NCBI RefSeq assembly: GCF_000738735.6
Contig: NC_046335.1
Location: 41,219,148-41,283,147 of the forward strand
Direction: 5' to 3'
DNA length: 64,000 bases
DNA from: Corvus cornix cornix
Taxonomy: Eukaryota > Chordata > Aves > Passeriformes > Corvidae
In this document: positions 13,498 to 26,198 of the stretch, piece after piece
How the letters are laid out: each line of letters starts with the position of its first letter
Position numbering within the stretch: the stretch's first letter is position 1
Translations under genes and position numbers: made by a program
Notes under the pieces: model-generated
The model's database searches: none
What the model saw: the letters and a program-made list of their open reading frames with translations, nothing else
Told to the model about the DNA's origin: nothing

Positions 13498-13673
13498 AGC
13501 CCCATAATCTCTCCAACAGAGCAGTTGGTACTGTTACCCTCTGAAGACGATGGACCCAAGGTGCAGAAAGATGAAGTAACTTGCCCACAGCTGCACAATA
13601 TATCAGTCACAAAGCTGCAGAGTCCAAGAAGCCCAGCTCCCAATCTTAAGTGTTAACCACTAGACTGTGATCT
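13498..13673 (-). repeat. MIR-like ancient SINE
   Basis: This is the clearest SINE in the window. Read on the plus strand it follows the MIR reverse complement: GGTACTGTTACC, then GCAGAAAGATGAAGTAACTT, GCCCACAGCTGCACA, CAAAGCTGCAGAGTCC, GCCCAGCTCCCAATC and GTTAACCACTAGACTGTGAT. The family's equivalents are 'gagaggttaagtaacttgcccaaggtcacacagc', 'agtggcagagcc' and 'cttaaccactacgctat'. The order is complete from the tRNA-like end through the core. Substitutions are numerous, as expected of an amniote-age copy. Confidence 0.65.
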
Positions 13674-16600
13674 GTACAATACCAAAAAGAGCAGGAAGGA
13701 CCAAGAGGCAGCTACGTAATATGAGGAATTAATTCCACTGGAGGGATGCAGGAGAGGCAGAGGAGCAAATCTTAGTCAGCATGGGCTCTGTGATGATTGC
13801 TGCCTTACTGTTCATGGGCAGCAGAATCTGTCTTCCGTTCCCACATCTGCCCTGACTCTCACTGATCTTCTCTCTCTTTTCCATTTTTCCTGCCTCTCCT
13901 CATCTTCCTACAGCCTCCCTAGATGTTTGTCTTTTCACTTATTTAAAAAGAGAATCTTGCCTTTTGCCCAGTTCTTTTTCTTTAAACTCATTGGGAAGAG
14001 ATATAAAATGCCTGTCGCTCTCCAGAGTCTTAAGGCAACACAGCTTCACAGTCTCTGGGAAGCCCAGCTCTTCACCACTGTAGATTTAAATCCCAGCATG
14101 AGCCCCCATAGAATTTATTACGTAGTACCATATAATAAAATTGCACAGTACCTTGTACCTATCAGCTGTTTTGTACAGATAATTTTCACCAGAAATTAAT
14201 TTCTCTTCAGATGTGTAGTCCAAAGTCATTTTGGCTCTGGCATCAGTTTTTCTACTCTGCAGAAATCTCAGGAGGATTTCATTGTATATCTATAAGCTTC
14301 TGGAAACTCATATGGATCCAAATAGCAAAGGGGAGCAACCTCTATGATGTGGCACCAGGAGAAGGACACATTCTACAGGCTTTTCAAGAGAAGTTTCCTA
14401 GTTTCAGTTCCAGTATGTGAAGCCAGACTACCTCTAAGCAAGTGAAATTTGAATGCGAGAGAGATGGCCAGTAAAAGTGGAAAGTGTGTTGCAAACTGTT
14501 AATCTGTAAATCTGAATGACCAAACCTCTGCAGTCCTGAATGAACTCTGAATTTCAGAATCAAAGTCCTTTTTGAGATAGGCATTACTGCCAGGGAAAGT
14601 AAGCAAAAGCCTCAAAATCGGTCTCTAGTCCATATTTTGAACAAAAACACTATATGGAGTCTACCAACCTTTTTTTTCTGCAGACAGAATTCTGATATAA
14701 AGCATTAACTTATGCAAATAAGACTTTTCAAAGTCATAGGAAATAAAGGTCTCCCTTTAGAAAGAACAACCATATTTTGTCAGGAAAAACCCCACAATTT
14801 AATCTCATTACAAATAATACTAATAATTGTAAACTATATTGTATCAGAGAACTCATAAACAACATTTCTCCTGAAAAACAGGACTGTCAACAGCATACAG
14901 AATGTCAAGAGAGCTTGATAAAAAGCCATACTAATGTATTTATTTCCCTTACTGGTCCTACAGTGGTGAGTTTTGCAGGCTACCCCTTGAAGCACTGGTG
15001 ATCCCATGGAGTTAGCATTCCTGGTTTGTTGCTTCCAGGATCAAAGCAATGCAGTGAGCCAGCAATTACAGAGTTAACTGATAGTGGTACCTCTGGTGAC
15101 TCCAGGATGCTTAGGTGATTGAGTTCCAGGACTGGGTAGTTTTGATGGTGCTCTTTCTAATGGAGCTGCTGCAGTGATGCCATTTATCAATGGCTTTTAT
15201 TTCTCAGGAGAGGAGGTATAAACTGTATATGGCTACAAACTGCCCATACACTTCCATACAGATTCAGGTGGTCAGAAATCCTGCTGCCTGCTGAGTTAAA
15301 TGGAGTTTTCGACAATAGGAAAGTGAAGTGTGGCCACCTGGCATTCATCAATCCTCTTACCATTTCATGAGCGTCCATTAGAAACCTATATGCATGATAC
15401 CTGCATTTCAATTGTTAGAAAAATTAGCTGTTAACCATCAGGAAATTACCTGTTTCCCCAGCACAGTCACTCAGAGCCATTATAGGCCCTGTTCTAAGTC
15501 CTCTTCTTATTGAACACAATTTAAAAGAGGTTCACCATAATCTCTTTAAAATTAGATTTTTGTTCTTTTTCTAAGCCATTCAGATTGTTACTTAAATAAA
15601 ATCTTTTTTTCTGGTTGCAGAGAGAATGAGAAGTCGACACCAGGGTGGGTGATGTGGTATCGTGCATGACTCCAGGAGAGTTGACTCATAATTTGGGGTG
15701 CAAAATAGTTTTCCATCAGAAGTGGCTGATTTACAAAGAACACTTCTCACATGTGGAGTGTCATACCTGGTGACAGCTGGGAAGAGGCAGGAAGAAGTTC
15801 AAGGGAAAACAGGCAGATAGCCCCAACCATGGCAAATCTTCAGACCCTCTTTGGCCTCCTTTGGACAGAGAGGGACGGGGCCCCTTTCCATACATGTGGG
15901 GCATGTGGCTACTGCCCCTGCTGCCAGCCTGGCAAAGCTGTTAGATGTCAAAGAAATACTCATTGGAAAAGTGAGAGATTGAGCTGCAACCCCATGATTA
16001 AGCAAGTATTTAAATCCACAATATGTGAGCACTTTGCCACCAGGCTTACTGAAAACGTTTGGTTGTTTTTCTGTGTTTCTGAGAGAGAGAACAAAAGGGA
16101 AGAGGTGGACAAGGGTTTTGGGAGAAAGTATTTATGTAGCCTGCTTTCCATTTGGCTGTGCAATAGCAAAGCACATTTTTTAAGCTCTGAAACATTTTGG
16201 TTTCAAGAAATGCTCTCAGTTTAAAGTTTTTGATTCCTGCCTAGTTCTCAGCTGAGTGAGATTCTCCATGGCAGGTATTGTGCCTCCAGGTACCCCTGTG
16301 CAAAACTGCACGTACCAGTTGCCCTAGTGAAATTGGAGACTACAGTTGTGCGGCCCCATTACAGGACATACATCCCACACATGGGTGCTTATCTTCAGTC
16401 TTTAAGACACACTTATTGACTGGTCTTGGGCCCCTTCTCAAACACCAGGAGGAGAGTGGATTAACTGATTTCAGGAAGCTGAGACTGCGCTCTGTGTAGA
16501 AACCAGGACTCAGTTTGGGCAGTGTATGTACAGAAGGAAGAAAAGGGCAACCAGAAAACTTGAGCACTTCAGGGGTGTCAGAAATATATGGTTGAGGTCC

Positions 16601-19290
16601 AAGACAAGTGTAGACACTTAGCTGCCACCCTCATAATTGTTCATAACCCAGAAGAGTACAATGCCCATGAGATTTTGTTGCAGAGACACAGTTTGCATTT
16701 CAAAGGAAACACTGAAAAATCCTAAACAGTAATGTGTCTGTTTAGGGCAAAAGCTGGTCTTCCACCCTTCTCGATCTAGTCATTGCCCTTCTGAAACTCA
16801 TTTGCTATTTACTCCAGAAAACATCATCCCAGCAGCAGACCAGTAGAAGCCAGGGTGGAAAAAAACGTTTAATTTCAAACTGTAATTAGAGGATGCTGAA
16901 GGCAACATTTCAACAGTCAGATGTATCAAGCACTGGAAAGTCTGTCAGGAGAAGCAGTGGAAAGAATATTGCTTCAATCATGGCAGCAAAGCTCTGGGAA
17001 ATGCATACTAGGCAGAAATTTTGCCTTAGCTCGTTGGTTATCAAAAGGCAGGAAGCCGCTTCTCACGCCAGCGAAAGCACACAGCCTGTGGCAGGGGGAA
17101 ACCCGCTTCCCACAGAAACCCGAACCTCAGTTTGGGCTCACATACTGCAGGTGGAAATAAGAACTCACTACTCAGGGAGAGCTGTGGGTGATGCTCAGCT
17201 GCCCCAGTGCTGGACACCCACTGGCTGCTCAGCCCATGCTGCCTTACACAAGTCTGGCCTCCCACCTTCAGTGGTACTTTCTTTTTTTTCCGAGTAAATT
17301 TAATCAGAACTTTACTCGCATCTTTAACTCACTTCATGTGAACTTAATTTCCAGCTCTGATAGTTATTTTTAAAAAGGAATTTTTAAAATGCAGTGGGGT
17401 TTGTGGACGAAAGAAGGAGGGAAAATTCAATTAACATCATTTCCTGTGTTTCCGTATTTCTTGGGTGTATGAGCAAAGCCGTTTCAGGCATTAGAGGAGT
17501 TATTTAGATTTGGACTGTACCGTGCCTGACAGATCATATAACCAGGCTTTTGGGTTTTTGGACCTTATCCAGTAGGAAGGATGGTTTCTGCACTCCACCA
17601 GCACAGAGCAATGCCCTCGGGAGCACCCAACAGCGAGGGACAGTTTTGTGACATTGCCTGGGCTAACACCCAGGAGAAGGTGTTACAGCCTGGGACTGTT
17701 AGAAGGTATTTAAGAAAACACAGAAACAAGGACGTATGGACTAAGCCTATTTTAAAATGGAAAAAAACTATGGAAAATCAATAGACCTTATGGAAAATGA
17801 GCTTTTCTCCCTTAATCTATGGAGCAAGATTGCCCTTCAAGGATTTTGGGGTGGGGCATTTTTTTCTTGCTTTTTACATCACAAAGTGTAGCTACTTTTA
17901 ACCTCCCTGCTCAATTGTAAGGGATAGGAAGCACCAGTAAGGACAACAGGATGCCTTAAAGCAAAAATCCATAGTTTGGGTTTTTTTATTCATTTTCAAA
18001 ATCTTTTCATTTTAAAAACTTAGAGTCAAATAAACTAATTCTGAAATTAAACTATTATATTCTGATTTTAATTGAAGTTCTAGTTACAATTTGCAACAAA
18101 GTAAAAAATACTCCTTTTCTAGTCTTTTTCTTTTCAAATGGAACAAAAAGTGAACTAAATAGTTTTTTTGTAAGCGTTCTTGAGGAAGAGCATTAATTTG
18201 CATCCAGTTATTTAACCAACCAAGGACATGAGTTCCTAATAAGTATATTATGTGATCACCAATTAAATCAATCCTTTCTTTGGTGGAGACAAACTTCTCT
18301 GGGTGTGGGCCAGGAGATAGGAGTCAGAGAATGACCTATTTCTTTGAATTTGCTTAATTAATCCCGAGCAGTTTCTCATGTGTTTTCCATTCATCAATGT
18401 GTCCAAATGTTTTCCCTAATAAAAAATCAAAAATAAAAATGTGATTAATGCCAAACAGATAAACCGCACTGATCAGACATATGTCAATATTTTGGTGGCC
18501 ATCCCAGTAAAATCTGTGTAAATCCCCACTGCTACATACCTTATACAATGAAGTCTAATATGTGGGAGTTTATACTTTTTCTAACTTTCTGTCTTTCAGA
18601 AAGATACTCAGTGCTTCCTGATGATCCAAACTTCAATCCTTAAAAAAACCGCGTAGTTGTTTGATTGATGACAATTTCAAAACCATGGCTCTTGCTCTCC
18701 TCACTACTTGCTAGTGGCGAGGAGGCCACGTGCAACTTCCCAAGACCTCTCTATCTTCAGGTGACAAAATGAGATCTTTCTCAAACAACATCTTTTTTTT
18801 GGTTTGTTTTTTTCCCTAGATTTTCTGTATTAGTTACCAATTCAGTAAAACTGACAAATATTCAAAAAACCCCACCATTTGATGCATTTCAGCCATGCAA
18901 AAGGGACTTGTTTTATGTATCTCTACTTCTGGACTTGAAATTTTTTAATTCTGTTCTCCCATTATTTGTTTTTTCTTTTCAGTCTGTACATGCTCACAAG
19001 AAATAAGAGATTGCCTTCTTGTCCATGTCTGGAAATCTCTTAGATAGATACCTAGGTGGAGCTGCCTGAGCTATGATGGCTTTAGACGCAATTTTCAAGT
19101 TAGTCTCAAACATTTCTACCCTCCAGCAGCAGAGAGCTATCATCAAGCATGCATTTTTGGGGGGAAGGCCATAGACAATGCATTCCCCAGTACCGCTACT
19201 TGTCACAGCACAAACCATCCTGGTGGCGTGATGTGACAGCAACTGGCACAGCAGTGCAGTCTTCCTCACCATCTTTACTTTAGCAGCGAC
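13674..19290. other. unannotated noncoding DNA
   Basis: No gene was recognised. The 157-codon plus-strand frame at 15,751-16,224 and the 134-codon frame at 16,893-17,297 match no family I know and overlap minus-strand frames. The part from about 17,980 to 18,300 is AT-rich, unique and rich in TTAAT/ATTAA steps. It could be a conserved noncoding element, but that cannot be judged from one genome. Confidence 0.45.
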
Positions 19291-19469
19291 CTTCCCTTCC
19301 CTTCCCTTCCCTTCCCTTCCCTTCCCTTCCCTTCCCTTCCCTTCCTTCCCTTCCCTTCCCTTCCCTTCCCTTCCCTTCCTTCCCTTCCCTTCCCTTCCCT
19401 TCCCTTCCCTTCCCTTCCCTTCCCTTCCCTTCCCTTCCCTTCCCTTCCCTTCCCTTCCCTTCCCTTCCT
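19291..19469 (+). repeat. (TTCCC)n pentanucleotide microsatellite
   Basis: About 180 bases of nearly perfect CTTCC repeats. Three or so units have lost one C, which shifts the phase. The minus strand is all purine (GGGAA), so an open frame made only of Gly/Arg/Glu/Lys passes through it. That frame is an artefact. Homopurine-homopyrimidine mirror tracts of this kind can adopt triplex structure. Bird assemblies often vary in length at such loci. Confidence 0.97.
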
Positions 19470-22400
19470 CTTTCCCTACAAGTGCCTCTGCTGAATCTTT
19501 TCCTGGTATTTTGTTGACTCATTCCTTAAGGCATGTGACACCTTAATGATCCTACTCGTTGCTATTGAAACTTTCCTCATAAAGTCACCATTGTCACGAT
19601 CACATCAATCATCTTTTTTTTGCCCTTCTCTCTCTCACTAGCTTGCCTCTGTTTGGTTACTCCAGCAACAGATTCCTTAGTTTTCACTCCCTGTCACACG
19701 CTCCCTGACCACTAACACCTTCCTGCTGTCAACTGCAGTTGGAAGAGCAACCTGATTCATGGAAGTCCTCTGTACTTTGACAGGAGAGTTTCCCTGTAAA
19801 TCCTGAGTGGAGACCTTTGCTCCTGCTGGTTAGCAGCTTATCCAAATGAAGCACTTTCATGCAAGAATTGCTGATGCTCAGTAATTTCTTCTGTGTTCTC
19901 TTCTGCTCAGAAATCTGTTTACTGAGGAGTGGTGACAGTCCACTTTCCCCAGCTAGAGCTGCCTAAAAATTGTTTTCCCTTTGCTTGTCTTCCTATGCTA
20001 GAAGGCTTTGGAGGCTTTACCACTATTTTAAGATACTTTGGCAATGTGTTCAAGTGAAGGGAAGAGCAGTGAAAATGCAGAGGCTGGCCTTGCAGTGTGG
20101 GAGGTGTCTTAGCAGTGCAACTACAGCATCATTATCAGTATCCATTTCCCCCACGGATGCTTTGGCCCTTGGTGACAAAAAACACTTTACAAATAATGGT
20201 AAATTAACCTTCATAGCCTTAGCCCAAGCAGGACAAGATTTGTCCCCACAGTACACTTGGAAAAACTGAGACATCCAGCAACAAAATAACTTTGCTGAGC
20301 AATCCTGTGGTAAATCAAAGGAAAAAAGAACGAAAGATTTCACTCTCAACCTCATGATCTAGTCATGAACTATTATCTTCCATTACTCAAAGAAAATAAA
20401 TACATTATCCTGGATGACATCTCTACTGGTCTCCAGATTTTGTTTTGCTGTCCTCTTTGCCTCCTAAGCCTCATCCAATACAAAGGTTCTCAGTGGACAT
20501 TTTGATAAAACATGGGGCAGGAGAGGAATGGAGCAGGGTGGCATTAAGTTTTATCACCCCTTAAACTGTAATACTTTCCTTTGCGTGCTCTGTTTCTTAT
20601 TCACACAGCTATAAAATTTGCCACATCCGGGCGAGAACATCCCTCCAGTCAGCCAGGCAGTGTTTACGAACTGGAAAAGGCGTTCTCTCGCTCCTCACCA
20701 TAGGGGTGAGACAGAAACATTAACAAGTCGCTTGTGGTTTTCTCTTTCCAGGTTGGGCAATCAGACCCCTCTTAACACCACAAGAGGGGACATAACAATT
20801 TAGGGACATTTTATACCTCTGAAGATTTGCAATCAGCAAATTGTCTGGAACGTGTTTGATTTCCCCACCCACCTCCCCTCCATGGTGTCCCACCACAGAG
20901 CCTCTTGCTAGGGACATCTTGATGTTTGTGGTCTCAGAGATTCCTTGCTCCAGCCAAACGTATTTCTGGTAGTGCTGGTTCTCAGCCGAGCTTGCTTTAC
21001 ATCATAAATGTAAAAAGGTTTCTTTTAAAAAATTAAAATAAATTAAACAAAAAAAAAAGACAAAACACACAACCAACCTATAAACAGAACATAAAAGCTG
21101 TTTAATGGAGTGCATAATGAAGCAGAGAGGAAACAGACTCACATTGATTTTCCCTGACATTTCACCTATTAAATTAAAAGCTTCTTAAGGAAGAGTCTGA
21201 ATTTTTGGGGTTTTTTTCAGTTCATTTAAGTTCTGTAATGAATAACAAAAACATTATTGTCCCCAGCAAGGCGGACTGAGGCTGTGCGATAGGCAAGTCA
21301 AGAAGAAATAAAGCCTGAGTACAAAGACCCCCAGGAAAATATCCCTCCCCATTTCAGACACCCCTCATGCCAGTCTGGACACACTACAGGAGAGATTCTG
21401 AAGGAAAACCAGGTCACAGAAAACCATATCTTTGAGACCAAGTGAGAAAGTGAGACCTCAGGCCTGGTAACAGAGCTTTGAGACTTCTACTACAGTTTTG
21501 GGCAAGCTTCTCAGACCCCCAGCTACTTGATCCTGTCCTCTGCACAACAGGAGCAGCAGTGTTGACCACTACTAAACCACCTACTGAGGTTACTGGAAAG
21601 ATTAATTAATCTCTCAGGCTCTATTGAAGGCAGCATTCACGCCAAGAATTCATCTGGAAGTCCTCATGCAGTAGTTGGGAAAAACTATAAAGCACACCAC
21701 GTAGCTGGAAACTGGGGAGTAAAGGGCTGCCCATGCTGAGGCAGGGAGTCACTTAATTAAGGACAAGATGAAAAAAATAGCAGCACAGCAGGAAAGTGAA
21801 AAAACAATGTAGGATTCATTCCTTCAGGCACAATGACTATTTTTAACATGAACTCAGCCTCACAAGTCAGTGTTTGCTCCTCTCAGGCAGGCAGAAGAGC
21901 ACCCCAGTGTGAGGGTCTTGTGTGGCTGAGCACAGGGATGCTTGGGGAGGTCAGGGCAAGGGTGTGAGTCCCATGTGTTGGCAGTGCCAGCGCCATTGTC
22001 AGCCCCACAGGTTCTGCCAATACAGACACCCCAGAGGAGGGCAAGGGGCTGATGTCACTCACAGAGCCATGGCATGGCAGGACCAGCAGCCTGGCCACCC
22101 AGCAAACTCCTTGTCATAATGTGGGCCAGCTGTCAGCTGTATTAGGACACACTTCTTTACAGCACTCCAAAATAGGAGGAAATTTTGGAGATGCTCTTGG
22201 TTTCCATGCAGACACTGAACCCTGTCATTCCCAGGGCAGCCCAGATTGCTGGGGGCTGTCTCAGGACCCACACCACACCTCAGCATCTGCTCTTCAGTCA
22301 CTTGGCATGGCCCTTCCTTGGTTTGTCTCAGGAGCATCTGCACTGTGCTAAAACTGAAGCTTTGAATTATCAGCAGGTCAGAGCAGCCAGAGCAAAGCCT

Positions 22401-23356
22401 TGGACATCAGCAATATTGGTTTAGCGTCTTAAGAAAGGTGGGGTTCTTCCAAGTGAATGTTAAAGAAAAAAGAAGGAAAAAGACTTTTCAAACATAATCC
22501 TGCTAAGCAGAGCAAAGTTCCCACTTCTGTTAGCAGTGCCACGTCCTTGAGGCGCCAACATGCCTTGGGAGCTGTGTTTGTAACTGAAGAGTTGTTCAGC
22601 TTTGAGGTGATGACCTAGTGAGCTCTGTCTCCTTGGGTGTGCCACTCACGTGGGTGACACAACAAAGCGCAATAAATTCCTCATGTGAGATTTGTGATCT
22701 TCAGGGTCTGGAAGCACCACACACACAAAGTCTTGCTTGAAAGGATTTTCTTCACACAGATAGAAGTTCTTCCCCAAACCACACACAAAGCAAACCAAGG
22801 CCTGTAGTATTGATGGGAACATCAGCTGAAGTAACTCTTACATGTGTTGTTATGACTCACACAGTTGTAAGAATACACCTGCATGTCCCAAAAACCATCC
22901 ACCGCAGTAATACTGCTCTTCTGGTTTGCCCTGTGCAAGCAACCAATTTGAGTCCTTCTGACTAAATAATGCCAGAACTCTGTAAATCAGTAAACTTTAT
23001 GGTAAGATAAAGCAAAGAATTGTTCTGGAAAGCTTGTTATGTCACCGGAGAGTACCTGACTTCCTCAAAGATGTGTTCCTTCACTTCTGGAGACTTCGGT
23101 GGCCCAGCAGTGCAGGGCACACAGGCTGTGCCACTGCTCCTCCACACACCATGAGTGCCGTCATGCAGGTGGGCCGGGATGCTGCTGCCAGCCTGGACCC
23201 CAGGAGCAGCACTGAGTGAGGACGAGGCAGGGACTGATGTCCCTGGAGTCTCTCACACCAGGTGCACCCACCGGAGCATGGGTTTCACGTGCATTCCAAG
23301 TGCCATCATGTCCCACAGGTTGCCAAGGGCATGCCAGCCGTGGCAGGGAGGCACAG

Positions 23357-23370
23357 CATGCCACGGCATG
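23357..23370. repeat. short perfect inverted repeat
   Basis: CATGCC and GGCATG form 6-bp perfect arms around an AC centre. The hairpin is flanked on each side by a GGCACAGCATG-type direct repeat (about 23,350 and 23,370). This is probably a local slippage-type repeat. Confidence 0.4.
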
Positions 23371-24569
23371 GCACAGCATGGGGGTTGGAGTGCTCAGCTA
23401 TGTGACCAGGTCGCCACTTTGTTTGGTTTCACATAACTTCTTGAACTTATTAGGAGGCTGGGGAAAGGAGACATTGTTTTGCTTTGGCTGTGAGGTTTTG
23501 GATGCTTTGCTTCCAGGCCTCCATCCCAGTGATCCCAGCAATGAGGACAGATCGAGGGAAGATTAAGTCAATGCCTTAGGAAATTTACAGTTGGAGCCTG
23601 GAAGAGAAGGCTGTCTTCTTGGGAGAAAAAAGAAAAGTGATAGTAATGCAAATCAGAATGCGTATACATGTGTGTATATATAGACACATACATACAAACA
23701 TGGTTTTTTGCATTTCAGTGTAGTTATGTCTCTGACCATTTATTTCTGTATTTCTCTATTTTAAGTTTCAGGTAGACAGAGGCAATTGAAGAGTTTTCCT
23801 CCCACGCACACCCCGCTAGCTATAATGGGGGAATAGCACCACTGTAATTAAAGATCAAGATTTGCTGTTGGACAGAAAGTTTTTCTAAGTGCTTCAAAAA
23901 TCCACGTGCTTATTCAAATTTTCATGAAAATTGCTTGCCTAGAGGGCTCCTGGGGAAGAGCTCCAGAACAGCCTCCTCTGCCTTTGAATAAGCAGACACC
24001 CCACAGACGATGCAGCAGCAGCAGTGTTGCACTCATCTTGCAGAGTGCACTGTTCTGCACAGCTGTGGCTCATACTTCCTCTTTGGTCCTTTTCACCAGC
24101 TAACTCATTTAGTATTCAGATGGTATTCGGTCATCTCCACTACCTGTTTTTGTAAAAAGGAATCTCTGTTTTAAGAGTTTTTTGAGTTATAAATTGAACC
24201 ACTGGATAAGGGCTGCCCTGTAAGTCCAGGCAAAGGGGGAAGCTGCCTTTCGCAGCTGGTCAGGCTAGTGCAGATGCTGGGTGAAGGCCAGCTTACATGA
24301 GTGGCTGCTTCTTCCCAGGAACCTGTGGAAATCACCATTGCAGGCTCTCCACAGTGCTCCCTTTCCTTTCCTGTGGTGGGGGACACTCAGCCCGTCACCC
24401 CTAGATAGCAAAACTCAGGTTTACCCTTGCTGAGGTGAGTCTGGGGATCCAGTGTCAAACCAGTGAACCCAGTCTGGGAATTTCCTCCTCTGCAGCAGAG
24501 GCCCCAGATGGCAGAGCAAGGCTGTTGTGAAGTATTATGCCATGGGGGACAAATTCAGGTGTCTCTCCA

Positions 24570-24800
24570 CCCAGTGGTTTTGAGACTTTCATTTTATGCT
24601 CTTTAAAATTAGGGGATTTGCCTGTGTAATCCGGGGACCCCTGTAGAAGCTTTGCTTTAAAAGCAAAAATTCTGATTCCATAGCTAAAATTTAAAAATCT
24701 GGTAAAACATGCATGCTGACTCTGATTTTAAATAATTAGCATCCAGAGAAAAATCATTAAGCAGCGAGATATTATTTTAGAGCAACATAATATTTCCTTG
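24570..24800. other. candidate conserved noncoding element
   Basis: This is a unique, low-CpG, AT-rich stretch containing homeodomain-type cores (AATAATTAGC near 24,734) and a 17-base near-perfect palindrome (TTTGCTTTAAAAGCAAA, 24,651-24,667). It holds no simple repeat and no recognisable transposon. Such composition is typical of vertebrate conserved noncoding elements, but conservation cannot be seen in a single sequence. Confidence 0.25.
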
Positions 24801-26190
24801 CTCCCCTTATCCATTTGTGGACAGGGGGAATGAGTGTCATATTAAAATAAAGTGAATTGCTTATCCCCAGGAACTCAGCAAGGCAACAAAAAGCAAAGGT
24901 TCATAGGAGACAGGTCAACCACAAAATGCTGTAATTTGGGGGAACAGGAAAAATCAGACGTCATGCCAAACCTGCCACGTGACCTTTCTTAGAGTAGCTG
25001 TAATAAACCTCAAATGATATTTTAGGGCATACAGAAAAATGAGTGGAACGCAGACAAGAATAAACAAATGAAAAACATTTAACCTGAAGCACAGAGACCT
25101 GGCAGGCCCTTCTGCTTTTTGCTGAGAGGAAAATCCCCAGATAAGCACCGTGATGGTGCCATCACATGTCTCCCTTTGTACTCCCGTGCCCCATGAAGGC
25201 CCAGGGCTCTCTTTGTGATCACAGTGGTTTTACCTTTCCTCTGTCTTGTGGCTTTCTGGGGGTGAATTTAAATGAATTTAGCATAACAGCAAGCAAGCAC
25301 TACACATCTCACACCACTACTGTAACCAAGGCCATGGATTAAAAACAGGGGCCTTATTCTCCTTTCTTTTGCAGGGGAGGTAAACCCCAATATTTCACTG
25401 AATTAATGTTAAATTAGAGTGAAGTAGTGAATTAAAATTAAATCGGTAAGGCTAGACTTAACCAAAAGGGTGATTAAAAGCGAAACATTAAAAAATAGAC
25501 TGGAAGGATGGGAAAATCCTTTTTCTTTTGCTGTTCCATGTTTGTTTGACAAGAAGCACATTCCTTGTTATTTCAGTAATATTGGCATCCTCCTTTCTTT
25601 TGCGCCATAAACTCACATGTCTCAAGTGGCGTTTTCCAAACTGCATTTCCCATCCATTTCAGGGGCATGTGACAGGTTCACTCTGCTTCTAGAGATGTGT
25701 TAAGTGCACCCCAAAGCTAATAGTTCAACAGGTGCTGTTCCTAAAGCACAGCACTGGACTTTGTGCCAGGAGACTGGCTTACTTTTATTATTTGCTATTA
25801 TCAGCTTCCTTGCCATGGTGTATATGTATAAATATATTGTAGCCTTTCCAAATGCCTTTTGGGGAGCTGGATTGTATTCATGGCTGCTTAGGAGATGAAG
25901 GTTCCTTGGATGGTTAAGGTGAAAGTTCACTACTGCTGCTGCTCTCCTTAAAGCAGCTGGGCTGAATGCTGAGGCACTGGAAGCACCCAGGGAAGGTGAT
26001 ATCTTGAAATGCTATCAGATGGCAAAATCCATTTTGGAACAATAGGTGGCTTCTCAAGAATGCCTTTGACCTGACACAGAACTGAACCTTTAACCACTAA
26101 ATTGGGAGATTTGGTCAGGGCTAAAGGTGAAGCTGAGGCACTTGAGACCTGCGTGGTTTGGGAAATTATCTAATTAGGACTTTTCGGCAG

Positions 26191-26198
26191 TGACGTCA
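26191..26198. promoter_or_regulatory. full palindromic CRE site
   Basis: The octamer TGACGTCA is the full CREB/ATF consensus. It lies about 20 bases downstream of a TAATTAG homeodomain-type core (26,171-26,177). It is outside any CpG island, so chance occurrence in a 64-kb window is possible, although CpG-containing octamers are depleted here. Confidence 0.4.

Larger units (their letters stand above)
19470..26190. other. unannotated noncoding DNA
   Basis: No gene was recognised. GC-richer patches with many overlapping open frames occur at about 21,900-22,400 and 23,050-23,560, but none resembles a known protein. Other structures are an A-rich run at about 21,028-21,061, an alternating purine-pyrimidine TG/TA/CA stretch at about 23,659-23,703 and a small hairpin at 23,357-23,370. 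Confidence 0.45.

Noticed and set aside
15751..16224. 157-codon plus-strand open frame with a cysteine-rich patch (CGACGYCPCC)
   Set aside because: The cysteines do not follow any zinc-finger or disulfide spacing I recognise, and minus-strand frames overlap it.
19280..19522. 80-codon Gly/Arg/Glu/Lys frame
   Set aside because: It is the translation of the TTCCC microsatellite read on the minus strand.
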